Position numbers and translations under genes: made by a program. The notes under the pieces were generated by a model. That model was given only the letters and a program-made list of their open reading frames with translations. It had not been told where the DNA came from and did no database searches. Positions 38,974-51,890 of a DNA stretch of 64,000 bases are shown one piece after another; the first letter of the stretch is position 1; every line of letters starts with the position of its first letter. This stretch comes from Citrus sinensis (Eukaryota > Streptophyta > Magnoliopsida > Sapindales > Rutaceae): NCBI RefSeq assembly GCF_022201045.2, contig NC_068561.1:25488501-25552500 (forward strand), given 5' to 3'.

Positions 38974-39696
38974 TAGGGGTGACAATATGAGTCAAGATTC
39001 GTTTATTCGATTCGATGTGAATAAAATGGGTTTGAGTTTGAAACAATTGATTAATTTAATAAATAGGTGAATTCGATTTGATTCACTAATTAAACGAATC
39101 GAATCTGGGTTTAAAGATATTGGTTTGTTTATTCGTTTAGATTCATTTAATAAATGGGTCATAGACAAATCAAATACAGGTCGATTTGTTTATTATTTGT
39201 TTAATTAAATTATTTTTTATCCTTAAATTTATTTGAAAATATTTTAAAATTTGAAGGTTATTTATATTATTAAGGATTTCGTATTTCGTATTTGGATAAT
39301 TGTATATTTAATCATAGAATATGGTTTGGGTTATTTGTATTTTGTTGTAGGATATTAAATTTGTGGATTTTTTATATTTTATTTTGCTTAATTTTGTTTA
39401 TTAATTATATTTTTCTAAATGAATTGTAAACAAATGCTGATTCAATTCGATTCGTTATGCATTCGTAATAGGATAAATGAATAAAAACGAATCCGGATTC
39501 GATTCGATTCATTTATTAATTCTACTAAATGAATTAAATAATTGAACCGAATATTCATTTAATAAACAAATTGAATCCAAATTCTGAGATTTCAATTTAT
39601 TTAATAAACGAATCGAATTCGAATCAATAGAATTTTGACCCAATTCGTTTACGATTCGATTCAAATTCTATTTGTTTATTCGTTTTGCCACCCCTA
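38974..39696. mobile_element. Non-autonomous hAT element with perfect 8-bp target duplication
   Basis: Ends TAGGGGTGACAATATGA on the left and TAGGGGTGGCAAAACGA on the right when reverse-complemented. AATCTAAT flanks it at 38966-38973 and 39697-39704 without a mismatch. Inside are many GATTCGATTCG- and TTTATTCG-like repeats near both ends, which in hAT elements are candidate transposase binding sites. 723 bp with no coding. Confidence 0.88.
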
Positions 39697-39704
39697 AATC
39701 TAAT

Positions 39705-41185
39705 TCTTTATAATCATTAAAATAAAAATTATGCTACTTATCTAAAAAAAATCCAGAAAATTCGTCCCAAATGAGTTGGTGCGTGGAGGTGGCACCCATC
39801 AAATGACAAAAGATTTTTTTAAAATTGTTACAAATTAATTTAATTCCACATGATGGGTGACATCTCATCTAAAATAGATCTTTTAAGAAAAATTTTACGG
39901 TATGATTTTAAAATTAATTTATCTATATTGATTCGAATTGAATTGATCTATTCAAATTAAATTAAATTTTGAAGAACCTACCTAAAATTTCCATGAATAA
40001 ATAAATATTTGCAATAATTAAGAAGAGTTTTTGCTTTTTGGTGCAAGGAACTAGTCAAAGTTCCAAGCCCCCACGAAATAGAAAGAAAGCAAAAGAAAAG
40101 AAAAGAATCCAGTCAAAGCTACACGTAAATCTTTTCTTTTTCCTTACGCAGTCTGAATGTCGTAAAGTTCTAACTCAGAAAGCCCGGCGAGCCGGCAACA
40201 TTACATATTACACATATTAACTGTCAACAACCTGGCTATCTTTCAGTGGCATGATTGGTAATTTACAAGAAAATAGATCGTCCTAGATTGTATTTACCGA
40301 AGACACAACACAAGACAGCAAAAGCAACACCTGATCAGAACAACAACCGCTTTCACTTTGTTTGTTTTGGCGTAGACTTCAAGTTCATAAAAATAATAAT
40401 TAGTAATATTTAATAATAATAGAATATTAATAAGCTTAAAAGTCTCAAACTTACAAACAACAGTGCATTTCACCAAACAACACAACAAATCTTCATTCTT
40501 TACTCGTATTTTCTTGGTTTCTAAGCCCTTTTCTAGTTTCTGTGTCTGCATCTTCTCTTATGTTTGCAGAACTGATTTTAAGGTATATGTTTATGTAGTA
40601 ATCTTACGTATCTTCTGCTGCTGTTATTTGAATTGACGCAGTTCGTTTAATGAATGCAGATGAAGTTGATATGTGATTACTTTTTTCTCATCTGGGGTTA
40701 GTTTGTAATTGATGGTTGGTTTTTGTTTAAGTTTTTTGTATTCTAGCGTTCTTGGTCAGTTTTTTTTTTTGGTCGTGATTTTAGAATTTGGAGATGGGGT
40801 TTTGTTGCTTCTAAGAGTCGGTGACACTGTATTTTGAATTTAATAGGAGTTTATAACCGTTAAAGAGTCCTGAACCGGCTTGGTTTATTTTGGGGTCATA
40901 GTTCGTGTAGCATTTTTAATTGGAAATTTGGAATCTTTCAATGTGTTGCAACAGTTTTTACTTTTTAGACCTTTTTCGTAAAACAGAAAACATTGCTACA
41001 AGTGATTTCATACAAGGATGTATTGTTCTTCAATTGCAGATCATCAATTTCAGTTTCATCATCACTTGGGTTGTGTGGATTCGTCTTGTAGTGGGTACAA
41101 TATTAGCTAGAGAGGCACTTTAAGAGACTAGGCGAGTGTATAGGCTTCGATTTGTTAACCATTGATGTGAAAGTGTTAAAGAAAA
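39705..41185. other. Intergenic and leader of the galactosyltransferase gene
   Basis: No separate gene supported. The 600 bp before 41186 probably include the promoter and leader of the next gene. A run of ATAAT repeats lies near 40390-40430. Confidence 0.5.
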
Positions 41186-43909
41186 ATGAAGAAATGGTTT
41201 GGCGGCGGTTTGATTGGGTTCTTTCTTGTGCTACTAGTTCTGAGGCATGCCGTGCTGGAAAACCCATTTGGGGAGAGCACTCTGTTTGTTCCCGTTACCA
41301 TCAACTCAACTGATCCACTTGAATCGCACCAAGATGCTGTTCCACCTACCATTGAACCTCAAGATTCTGCTAATCAAGTTATTTCTGCGGATACATTGGT
41401 GTCTGGTCTTTTTCTTAGAAGGAACTTCTCTGAAGAAGTGCAAAGTTCTTTGATGACGTGGAATCGGATGAAGCATCTGATTAAGTACTCTCAGGGCTTG
41501 CCTAATGCAGTAGAGGCTTTTAGAGAAGCTGGAGTTGCATGGGACAATCTTATGGATTCCTTTGGAAAGGACCAACATGGTGACTTAAATGGAAGTTCAG
41601 TTCACAAAGTGAAGGAGAAACAATGTCCACATTTTCTTAGTAATATTAATGCCACAGGATTTGGTGATAGTGGTTATAGACTACGGATTCCTTGTGGCCT
41701 GATTCAGGGTTCTTCTATTACTATAATAGGCATTCCAAATGGCCTTCTTGGTGATTTTCGAATTGATCTTACCGGGGAGCCTACTCCAGGGGAGGCAGAT
41801 CCTCCTTTAGTTTTGCATTACAATGTACGACTTCATGGTGATAAAGTAACCGAGAATCCTGTAATTGTTCAAAACACATGGACTGCAACACAAGATTGGG
41901 GTGAAGAGGAGCGGTGCCCCTCGCCAGTTCCCGGTAAAAATAAGAAAGGTATTGGTATACATCATTTCCTCTGTTTTTAGAGTTTCGCAATCTGAAATAA
42001 ATTTTATGGCCTGATGCATCAGTTCTCTCTTGTATGCCAGTAACTCGAGTAGAATGTTGATCTTTTTATTGTTTTAGGTGTCTACATAGGACATAAGCCC
42101 AATTTTGCATCTTTTTTAGAATTTGGTATCTCTATATTTCCATTTGGAAAACACTTGGTTTTGTGACATTGCTTTGCTGCACTATTATGTGTTACAAATC
42201 AAGAGAATACTGAGCTTATTGAGGTCATTTGAAGATCATTGAATAGAACTGCAAAGGCATGGTCGCATTAGAGCTTCTTGTTGCTTCTCATTTAACATAG
42301 AGTCTTTCTTTTGCATAATAAGCAGTGGATGAGCTGAAGCAATGCAATGAAATTGTGGGTAACAATGAGGGCAGAAAGTTAACAGGAAATGAATCTTCAT
42401 ACATTTCCTTACGCTCATCAATGGAGAGGAACAAAACTAGAGCTAGCCAGTATTTCCCTTTCAAGCAAGGCTACTTGTCTGTTATGACGCTGAGGTTGGG
42501 AGAAGAAGGAATTCAGATGACGGTTGATGGAAAGCACATAACATCTTTTGCTTTCCGCGAAGTAATTAATTTCACTTGTTTCTCTGTGAACGCAGTGTAT
42601 GCTTACGTGTTTATGCTTCCAAACTCTTCTGCAATTTTTGTGATGATTTCAGAGTCTGGAGCCGTGGCTTGTAAGTGAAGTAAGGATATCTGGAGACTTG
42701 GAATTAATTTCAGTCTTGGCCAGTGGCTTACCCACATCCGAGGTTTTAGATGAGATTGTTGACCTTGAAGATCTGAGATCAGTTCCACTTCCCCTGCATC
42801 ACCGGCTAGACCTATTCATTGGTGTCTTCTCTACAGCGAACAATTTCAAGCGAAGGATGGCTGTTCGGAGAGCATGGATGCAGTACCCTGCTGTGAAGGC
42901 AGGAGCTGTTGCAGTACGCTTTTTTGTCGGACTGGTGAGTACCATTTTTCACTATTTTTGTCTTCTCAATACATGCACGTCTGAAGCTAAATACTGAAAG
43001 GGATTGCACTCTGCCACAGCATAAAAACCAGATTGTGAATGAGGAACTTTGGACCGAGTTACAAACATATAGAGACATTCAGCTGATGCCTTTTGTTGAC
43101 TATTATAGTATTATAACCTGGAAGACCGTAGCTATCTGCATCTTTGGGGTAAGCTCTTACTTCTTTTTTTTGTTTTTCTATTTATTTATTTTTTATTCCA
43201 AAGTTAAAATTGTTTATCCTGTTGTCTTATTTTATGGTTTTTGACAGACAGAAGTTGTTTCAGCTAAGTACGTGATGAAAACAGATGATGATGCTTTTGT
43301 TCGCGTGGATGAAGTTTTAGCTTCTCTAAATAGAGCAAATGTGACGCAGGGCTTGCTATATGGTCTCATCAATGCTGATGCAAGGCCTCATCGGAGTCCT
43401 GATAGTAAATGGTATATCAGCCCTGAGGTAACTTTCTTTACTGCAACTATCAAAATAAGTTCCTTACAGATGAGTTCATCTCTAAAAACTCTCTAATTTT
43501 GAAGGAATGGCCTGAGATTTCTTACCCCCCTTGGGCACATGGTCCTGGTTATGTGGTATCATATGACATAGCTAAGGCAGTTGCTAAGAGACATAAAGGC
43601 CATTTAAAGGTAAGTAAACACAGATGGGCTTGCAGTTTTGCCCTGCACGTGAAAGTACATCAAGTCTCTTGCTAAATTTAGGGTCGATTGGTACAGATGT
43701 TCAAGCTGGAGGATGTGGCAATGGGGATCTGGATAGCACAACTGAAGAAACTTGGAATGCAAGTAAGTTACATAAATGAACCACGTGTGTACAACGAAGG
43801 GTGCAGAGATCAGTTTGTTGTTGCACACTACCAAAGCCCCAGAGAAATGCTCTGTCTGTGGCAGAAGTTGAAAGAGGAAAGATTAGCTAAATGTTGTGGT
43901 GATAGATAA
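41186..43909 (+). CDS. GALT1: GT31 beta-1,3-galactosyltransferase with galectin domain, GALT1-like
   Basis: Golgi type II membrane enzyme that adds beta-1,3-galactose. GALT1 does so on complex N-glycans on the way to Lewis a, while close relatives act on hydroxyproline of arabinogalactan proteins. Exons 41186-41948, 42326-42561, 42653-42934, 43020-43148, 43248-43427, 43505-43609 and 43697-43909 give 635 aa. A single signal anchor covers residues 8-20. A galectin-like domain runs from about 176 to 380. The catalytic domain follows, with the metal-binding DDD at 483-485 (KTDDDAF), [10 protein letters not shown], and EDV at 570-572. Length and C-terminal CC ending fit GALT1. For the last exon I used the acceptor just before MFKLEDV. 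An acceptor 15 bases earlier would add five residues. The choice between GALT1 and hydroxyproline-type relatives is by overall likeness only. Confidence 0.9.
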
Positions 43910-44687
43910 TTAAGCTAGCTAATAGCTTTGACCTTAACTTCGGCTCAAGGATCACCTCCACACTTCTTCTTCTGCAATTTAATTTACGGGATGCTACATT
44001 TAGATTAGACATTCGAAAGCAAGTCGATGAGAAATCGCCAGATTCATCAATTGATACCCTAGTTTGATTTTCTCCTTTTTACATACATACAGTTAGTCAG
44101 GAATTGGTAATACTCTGTTATTTTTTTCCCCCTCGAGAGATCAATGCAATACTGTACTTTTTCGAAAGATAAAAGAGATTGTACAGAGTAATTCATAGAG
44201 TACTCACAGTTACTATACAGAGGGGATAGAAAGATTAATGTCCGTTACATTTGTAAAATAGAAGTCACACAAATCTTTGTATTTGTTCTGTCCATATGGT
44301 AGGATGTGACCTCTGAATGAATTAACATATCCAATTTAATTTCTCATTCGAGGCAAAGAGATATGCAAATTTCATGTTATTTGACCTCCTCATGTTAACA
44401 GTTAAATACTATGTTATGCCGTCTATTAAATCAAAATCCTGATTTTGCCATCGTTCATTTGTAAACAAAAGGAATTATTGATAAAAACAAGTAAATATCA
44501 AATACATTAACATTTCCTCCACGTAACAAGAGATACATATAACACACCATAATTTCCCGATTGAGTCGAGAAATTAACTTTTATTCTACATAAACATAAG
44601 GCACTAACTATAGTCTACAAATATAATCACTTCCCTTGTATATAACTAGGCACAAATAATAATAATTAATGGAACCCTTAAATGGTT
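43910..44687. other. Intergenic between convergent GALT1-like and DMP genes
   Basis: AT-rich 3' flanks of both genes. No additional gene or repeat recognised. Confidence 0.6.
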
Positions 44688-45353
44688 TCATGCAGCCATG
44701 CAACCAATGCCATACCTAGTATTAGGAAACACAAGAAACAAGCCACTACAAATGACACCCACCATTAATGGAAAGCTCTCCATAACTTGATCCATTTCCT
44801 TCTCATGCCCTGGGAACAAACATCTAGTAACCCTAAAATCTGAAAAAGCAATCGCCACAAACACCATTACGCTCATCATTGCATGCACAAAATCCGTAAG
44901 CCCTACTTTGTACCTCTCCTCCTTCGGAACCTCAACTTCAAGCCCCGGCTTGAACACCGCCAGCCCCCTCGGCGTTACAAATCCGTAGTAAACTTTCCCG
45001 TCCGGTCCCCGGAAACTGTCAGTGAAGTGGAAGAAGAAGCAAGAGAGAGCACAAAGCCCCAGTAGTACGTGGATCATTAGGGTATTCACCGGAGAGCACT
45101 CCCCGTTGCCGTACACCGAAGGGAGGATCATTTCAAACGTTAAGAGAGTGCCTGTGGGGAGAAAGTTGACAAGCATGGAGGTTTTTGATATCGTTTTCTG
45201 CACTCCTTTTGCGACGGCACGGCGTTTTCTTCCGGGTTGATGGACACCGGAGGAGGGTTCTGCTGGAAGGGCATCCGCCATGCGTGGAGTGGAACCTTCT
45301 GGCGGGGTTGCGTTGTAGATTTTTATGCCAATTCCTTCTTGATGTTGCTCCAT
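44688..45353 (-). CDS. DMP family (DUF679) membrane protein
   Basis: An intronless gene of 221 aa from the start MEQHQEG. An in-frame ATG 66 bases further upstream is less likely because it lies close to the TATA box. DMP proteins are small four-helix membrane proteins found at tonoplast, ER or plasma membrane. Members have been tied to membrane remodelling in senescence, and DMP8/9 to sperm-egg fusion. Four hydrophobic segments are seen, with the family strings NFLPTGTLLTFEMILPS, FFFHFTDSF, GKVYYGFVTPRGL and VFPNTRYGIG. The N-terminus of about 65 residues is hydrophilic and basic near its end. The sequence seems closest to the DMP3/DMP4 type, not the gamete-specific ones, but that placement is tentative. 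Confidence 0.93.
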   Translation of the reverse strand: MEQHQEGIGIKIYNATPPEGSTPRMADALPAEPSSGVHQPGRKRRAVAKGVQKTISKTSMLVNFLPTGTLLTFEMILPSVYGNGECSPVNTLMIHVLLGLCALSCFFFHFTDSFRGPDGKVYYGFVTPRGLAVFKPGLEVEVPKEERYKVGLTDFVHAMMSVMVFVAIAFSDFRVTRCLFPGHEKEMDQVMESFPLMVGVICSGLFLVFPNTRYGIGCMAA

Positions 45354-45437
45354 TTTTTCCTTTGTTAAGCAATCAGGGATGGAGTGACTATGGTTTAGTA
45401 AAAATAAGAGGATTTTCAAGTAGTTGGTTTTTGTTCG

Positions 45438-45444
45438 ATATATA
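45438..45444 (-). promoter_or_regulatory. TATA box of DMP gene
   Basis: Reads TATATAT after CCTT on the minus strand, about 85 bp before the chosen ATG. It supports the downstream start codon. Confidence 0.5.
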
Positions 45445-45901
45445 AAGGATTTTTTATGTGAGTTTGAATTTGAATTTTGGAGGTAGTTATTAACGGTTAA
45501 TTATGTATGAGTTATTTCCAACGGTTGGTTTTACGAGGATAAAAGAAAATTCTATTTGGTTTAATTATTCTTTTTTTTTTCTACGGGGTGTTTTTCAAGT
45601 AATATTATTTAAATGACCACAAGATATTAAACTTTGGAGAATTTAAGAAATTAAATATGGATTTTGAATTTTGTCCACCCTTCTTTTTAACATGATACAC
45701 TCTCCAATATGCAGACTATCATTTTGATTTTTTTTTTTAATTTTTAGATATCATTTCAATATCAATAGACTCAAAATATACTAATTGAACTCCCCAGGGC
45801 CATAGACTAACATTTTCGTTTTGAGTAAAAATTGCAACACTTATTGCTTAGAAAAGGGCTTAAACGCAAATTAAGAATCGACACTTTTGAGTCTTCAAAT
45901 G
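45445..45901. other. Intergenic, DMP promoter
   Basis: AT-rich with T homopolymers. No gene. Confidence 0.5.
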
Positions 45902-45913
45902 CTTGGAATCTCT

Positions 45914-46231
45914 AACCACTCGGGCAGTAGCCCGAGTGGCCAGGGCTGCTGCCCTCCAACTTGGAGGGCAGCAGTTCGAACCCCCACAAAAGTATTGTGG
46001 GGGTATTTCCTTCTTCAATTAATTTGAGTGAAGGTAGTCTTCTCCATTACCCATGAGTGAGGAGTAGACATCCCTCGAATATTTGTGAGGGTTAAAATCT
46101 GGGCAGAGCTCCATTAGTATTGATGTCAGTTGGTCCCAGTAATAGTCTGATTTGTAAATATCAGTAATAGTCTCATGTATATGAGTTGTAATCTGAGCAA
46201 TAGTCTCATGTAATCAAAAAAAAAAAAAATC
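45914..46231 (+). mobile_element. tRNA-derived SINE, plus orientation
   Basis: The head has an A-box-like TAGCCCGAGTGG and a B-box-like CAGTTCGAACCCC, and the 3' end is an A run at 46216-46229. The target duplication CTTGGAATCTCT (45902-45913 and 46232-46243) is perfect. The first 28 bases can also fold on themselves (CCACTCGGG with CCCGAGTGG). The B box lies between two inverted stretches, CTGCCCTCCAA and TTGGAGGGCAG. The body is unrelated to the SINE at 13390-13667, so this is a second family. Confidence 0.9.
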
Positions 46232-46401
46232 CTTGGAATCTCTCATACCCGCTAATTTTTTTTTTTTTATTTCATCGATTTTAAAATGTCCATAGTGTTG
46301 TTACTTTGAGGAAACGGAAGGGAAGCAATTGATAGTACGCCGAAAATATTTTAAAGGATTTTCCTTCTACTGTTACGTAAGTGCTGAGCAATGGGAATAG
46401 T

Positions 46402-46944
46402 GAGAGTGAGCGGATGTAGCATGTGACCGGTGGGGGCTCGGCCACATTTTTTTTTTATAAATAGAAGAGAAAAATATTTTAATTTTCTAATTAGTCCCCG
46501 TTAAATTTATTAAAATAGTCACTATAAAATATAAACTCCCATAAAATTTAAACTTTGACTTTTAAGAATTATAAAAACTTATATTTTAATTAAAAATAAT
46601 GATAGCCCACGACTCAAAATATTTTTTATTATCAAAAATAAGATTAATTCTTCCAGTTTCTATAATAATAATAGAATGAACGTTTTCAGTAATGAAACTC
46701 ATGAAGAATCATTTTTGGAATGGATGAGATAAATGATAGTTTAGTTGTTTATATAAGAAACAATAAATTTAATAATATTGATAATGAGTCTATTGCATAA
46801 CATTTTTAAAATATAAAAATGCATAGAGAATAATTATAAATGTATTAGAAAATATTTTATATATTCAAAATTTTAGTTTTTTATATTTTATTATTATCTA
46901 ATTTAGCCCCTGGTAAATTATTTTTCTAAATCCGCCGGCACTGT
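46402..46944. mobile_element. Decayed hAT-like relic related to 23829-24197
   Basis: Shares its order of motifs with the relic at 23829: GGATGTAG near the start, CTAATTAGTCCC, TAATTAAAAATAATGATAG, and TAAATCCGCC with CACTG at the end. It is longer by about 170 bp in the middle. No target duplication or coding capacity was seen. Boundaries are approximate. Confidence 0.6.
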
Positions 46945-47786
46945 AAGACATTGATAGTTAATTTGTTATGTAGTTGGTAGCTAATGTTCGTTCACTTGTC
47001 CGTGATTATCTAGTCGTGATGTAAGAACGTTTTTCAATCATGACGTATTATCTTACACCCTCTTCCCTTTAATTATTTTCTTCATAATTTCTTATTATTA
47101 CGCATTCCCTTCATCCGTGTCTTCAGCAGTTAAACTTTCACTTTTTATGTTTCAACCAAGAGCAAAAACATAGGCAAGATCCTAATCTGAATCCCTCGCG
47201 CCACCCCAACACACCACGAGCTATCGATGTGTAATTTTGTGACATATCCTGATTTAAACTTTTTTCTGAGCACATATAATTTGAATTTATAATCGTGGGT
47301 TGATAGATGGAAATATAAAAAATCCACTAATTTTAGCTTCTTGAACTCGTGATCCGAGTTTTCTATAGAACTTAAGAGAACTTGGATCAGGAAGACAGAG
47401 TTGAAACACATGTTCAGAAGAAAATGGTCGATTAGGCTGTGGATAGGATCCTTGCAAGCATACAAGTTTTATAATGTTAAAACATAAACAAAAGGGTTAT
47501 TCAGGTTCTGCAACAAAATATATTCTAAGCGAAGTCTAGTCTACCTTGCAAAGAAACTGAAATTTTGACATAATAATTTATCATTGTTGATAACGACTGT
47601 ATATATTAATTTGTTTATTACAACTAGCACATAAATTTCTAATTTGGCTCTTTCTTCGCAGTTTCGAGTGTTGATGACTACTCAAACTAATATATTATTA
47701 GCACAGATGAAACTATACTAGTAGCTCTTGCAGTTGCCATCCACTGGGAAAAGTCATGGAGAAGTAGTCTTGAATTTTTTACGGGA
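46945..47786. other. Intergenic, upstream of DUF1666 gene
   Basis: AT-rich. A 106-codon minus-strand frame (47145-47465) lacks any family feature. The final part should hold the promoter of the next gene. Confidence 0.5.
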
Positions 47787-50330
47787 ATGGCTCTTTTGAT
47801 ATCCTGTTGGTTTATCATTGAATCTATCATCATCCCAAACGGATTTTTGAAGTGGTTTTATTTGAGCTTCTATATCCATCCATTTTTTCTCGTTTTTTGT
47901 CAGCTTTTTCTTTGGCTTCAATTGCTCATCAGGTGGATTCTATTTGCAACTTTTTATCCTTTTAGAATCGTCTGCTTTTTGGCTTTGTTTGTTTTCAGGT
48001 TTTTCAGAAATCGTATCATCAAAATTTTCTTATCCTTTAATAGAGTGGCTAATGATGTTCAAGTAGTTACAGAAGAGGCTGGGAAATTTTCTTTGGTTGT
48101 GCAAAGCTGTAACAGGAATGAAATTACTGGTAACTCATATATTTATTCAAACATTTCACCAACACCATGCAAGCTAACACTAATTGAGTTTCAGAAAAAT
48201 GAGCTTGTAGAGGAAATTAATTTTGAGGAACATTTTGTTCTTCACGGAGACGAGAATATGGAAGAACTCAATTCTTGTTCGGATAACGACACTGGCATGG
48301 ACGGTTATATAGCTTCCATAATTTGCCGATCCAATTCATGCTCAGAAGATGTGGGTTCGGTTGAAGAATTAGATTCGTCATCTGCTTGTAGCTCCTATTC
48401 GCCAGCCGAAAATCGAGATATGACAGAGTTTCCACCAACAGCACTTTGTGTCTCCATTACTTCAGTAGCTGCGGAAAGGCAAGTAGCTGTTAGAGACGAG
48501 CATCAAGATCAATCAGATCCTTTTTACAAGAAGTACACTGAAAGAATGAGATGGTTCGATTTACTCAATTATGATAGAACTTGTGGAATAAGTAGGTAGT
48601 CGTTTCTTTTTCATTTAAATTGTGCTATATTTAGGATTGTTATTAGTGTAGAAGTTGTGGATTAACCGACTAGCGACACATGAGTATTGTTCATCATAAC
48701 TTAAGCAATGTTGTCGGGTAGATGTTTACTATTATATAATTTATAGATATAAATTAATTAATTTCTTAGCTAGAATATATTCATCAAATTTATTTCTGCA
48801 GGTTCTGTTCTTAACAAGCAATTTTTGGGGACTCCTAGTTCATTTGATAGCAACAGTGAGGCCATGGAAATGTCAACTCCACATCTGTCATTGAGCAAAC
48901 AGACTAAAAAGCGGCTACTAAGAAGCTTAGAAAGTGATTTTGAAATTGTTTATGTGGCTCAGTCATGTTTGTCATGGGAGGCTCTTCAGTATCAATACAC
49001 AAAGGTCAAGGCTCTCGCAGAATCTAGCTCTCAAAACGGTGTGTTTTACGGAAATATTGTAGGGGAATTTCAGAAATTTCAAGTACTTCTAGAAAGGTTT
49101 CTTGAAGATGAAATGTGTGAAGGCAAGAGGATTTGGAATTATGTGAGGGGAAGATTTGCTCTCAAGAGTCTCCTCCAAGTTCCTCAAATTTCAGGTAATA
49201 TTTCCCTTAATCGTTAATATATATTTTATATTTACTTTGATCATGCCTGTGAAAACAATCTATATGGGATTTATATTATATTTACTTTATAGAGACTTGA
49301 ACCTTTGACTATAGTTATAAATATGAAGTTGAGATGCAGACATACGCACTAAAAAAATACTCTTTATTTTATTGATTAAAATGTTATAAAATTTTGTTTG
49401 CTAATATTTTAAATAACCTGTAATCTTGGCAACCTCCTTATTATATTAAAAAAACAAACAGCAAGATCCAAATGACGTTCCGGATAGAATATTAAAGCAT
49501 GCGTTAGAAATTTCCTTTTCAAGAAAAATGCATCCCGTACTTGACACGCTAGATTAAGTAGACTGTAGACTTAAAAAGAAGATGCTAAATCTACATATGC
49601 TATTTTATTCTGCAATTAAGTTAATTAAGCCTGGCCAGAAGGTTTTTCAGAGGAGGAAAATGTAAATGTAAAGGGAGAAGCCATAGGAGTAAAAGAAGTG
49701 CTGAAGGCCATTGAGAGATGTGTAGATGCTTTTGGGAAATTTGTCAGAGCAGACAACAAGAAGCCAGCTTGGTGGAAACTTATCAAAAATTCATTATTAT
49801 GGACCTATCCTCCTCTGGAAGATCCAAGAGATTTGGAAATCCTATGCTCTCTAAACAGAAATCTCCAAAAGGTAAAGGTGTTAATTAAATATTGACCAAG
49901 AAAATTTGCAGGTGCAAACATTTTTTAGTTTTAACATATATAGTTGAGCTAAGCAACACTGTCGTAATACATCTTGTTAGACTAAATTGTTTGGTTTCAA
50001 ATTCACAACGAAGAATGATTCATTAAAAAATCTAAATTTTCAAAATTTCTTTTCCTTCTTTTTTCGTAGAAGGAACTATGGTTGAAAGATTTACAAGGGA
50101 AGCAGCGGTGTTGGCTTAAGAAAATTTTAAATCCTGTTGAAGAATCACAAAGAAAAGAGATATTATTCACAATGATAGACATGAAGCTTGTATCAAGGGT
50201 GCTTCAAATGTACACAATATCATCTTCACAACTCAAATGGTGCCAAGAAAAGCTAGATAACATTGAGTTTAAAGAAGGAAAGGTTTCCAGAGTTTGCAGC
50301 AGTACTGGTCCATTATTTCCCCCTTCTTGA
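47787..50330 (+). CDS. DUF1666 protein (annotated elsewhere as ribosomal protein L34Ae-like)
   Basis: Exons 47787-48591, 48802-49194, 49630-49871 and 50070-50330 give 566 aa with consistent phases. The first 75 residues are strongly hydrophobic and aromatic, probably two or three membrane segments. A long acidic, serine-rich stretch follows (about 90-270). The conserved part begins at KRLLRSLESDFEIVYVAQSCLSWEALQYQY and continues with VLLERFLEDE, WNYVRGRF, ARW-like KPAWWKLIKNSLLW and KELWLKDLQGKQRCWLKK, as in plant DUF1666 proteins. These are often labelled ribosomal protein L34Ae, although nothing here resembles a ribosomal protein, and the membrane-like N-terminus argues against it. Function unknown. 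The start could be later only if the hydrophobic part is untranslated, which I think unlikely. Confidence 0.85.
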
Positions 50331-51890
50331 CTATATTCAGATGAAATTACTAACTTAGAATTTGTATTTGTCCCATAAAAAGTGGAGGAAACTGTCAGCC
50401 ATTTGAGCTTAATTTCTACATTATTTATGTAAACTACCCATACGTAAGTCATGTAATAAAATTTTGTGTTCATTTTCATCAATCAGTACATACCTTGCGT
50501 ATAACTATTACCAAGTACTATCTCTAATCAATCAAAGGAAAAATTTCAATTTTCTTTATGCGTATTAATCAATGAGGGGGCCCAATTCTTTCAGTAATAG
50601 ATAATATATTCTTTCAGTAATAGTAATACCTAATTAAGGACAATGCAAAAGGATATGAGAAAGTTACTACTATCACAGTGTCTAAAGTTCCTTTTGCAAC
50701 ATGTTTTAGTCATGAAACCAAATTCACTTTGATAAACAGCCTTCCCTTAATGCGGAAAGCCCTTTGAAAATCGGAAAAGCCACTGACTCTTCCTAAAAGT
50801 CATTACGCAACAGAGAGAACGAAAGGAACCAATCAACCATTCAGCCCAAGCCAACACTAATGCCTATATATAATATTGACACATGGTCTAAAAACACGAA
50901 ACTCATATTTCAATGCCTCATCCCCGCTCATAAGACGTCCACGTATTGCTTCACTTTCGTGGAAAATGACCTTACAAATAGGGTTTATTTCACATGCCAT
51001 TTTTATTGGCCGGAAAAGAATAGTGGAAAATTATAATGCGTATATCTTATAGATATTTTATTATTAAAAATACTATAACACTTTGAGAGGATATCAATCG
51101 TCTACTTTAAATTAAAAAAATGTATATGCCATCTATCAAATTATTATTTATCGTTTAAATCGAATAACGTCAGAAGAGTAATATGATCTTTTTATATGAT
51201 ACAAGTGATAATTTAAGGGTATACAAATGATACTTTAAAAAAATAAAATTATCAATTTATTATAATTCCGTTAACTTTCAAATGACAGACTAACAATTTA
51301 GTGGTTGACAGATAATTTTTATCAATTTAAAATAGACGATTGATATACTTTTAAAATATTATAATATTTTTTATAATAAAATATCTATAAAACATACGAA
51401 TGATAATAGTCGAAAATATTATTGTGAAGGATGACGTGATATTTTGAGTAAAGCTTATGGCTAGTGGCTCAAAGGCTTTCTTTGAACCCTGACCCGCAGG
51501 GCCAGGCTTAGAGACACCCATATAATCTCTCTTCCTAAAAATTTTGGCCAATTTGAACCTCAAACCCCCTCTATGTTTTCTCATTCTGTTGGGCCCACTT
51601 CAACAATCATCCACCAAGATTATAATATTTGATCACCTCCTCCTCCTGTTTCTCTGTCTATGTTTTTCCATCTATTTTCAGTAACAAAGCTCTCCTCTTC
51701 TTGTCTACTGTATAATTTGCCTATCATTAATAACCCTTTTGTTTCTGGACCACTTGTAATTTCCTCAATTAGGTTTCTTAATCTTTACTTTTCCTCATCC
51801 CATTTTCACACTAAACTTAAAGTCGTAAGAGTATATAATTGCATCATTTAAACACTTGGATTTTTAGGGAGGCGTTTTTTCAAACACTTA
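50331..51890. other. Intergenic and promoter of starch synthase 2
   Basis: AT-rich with no gene supported. A TGGGCC motif at 51590 lies about 300 bp before the SS2 start. A short plus-strand frame at 51660-51851 lies in the likely leader and looks random. Confidence 0.55.

Noticed and set aside
40294..40551. 85-codon minus-strand frame rich in C, V and L
   Set aside because: It lies in the likely upstream region of the galactosyltransferase gene and has no family feature.
45914..45990. A tRNA gene
   Set aside because: A and B boxes are present, but the flanking duplication, long body and A tail show a SINE. No tRNA cloverleaf is kept.
47145..47465. 106-codon open frame on the minus strand
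   Set aside because: No family motif or visible promoter. A frame of this length is expected now and then by chance.
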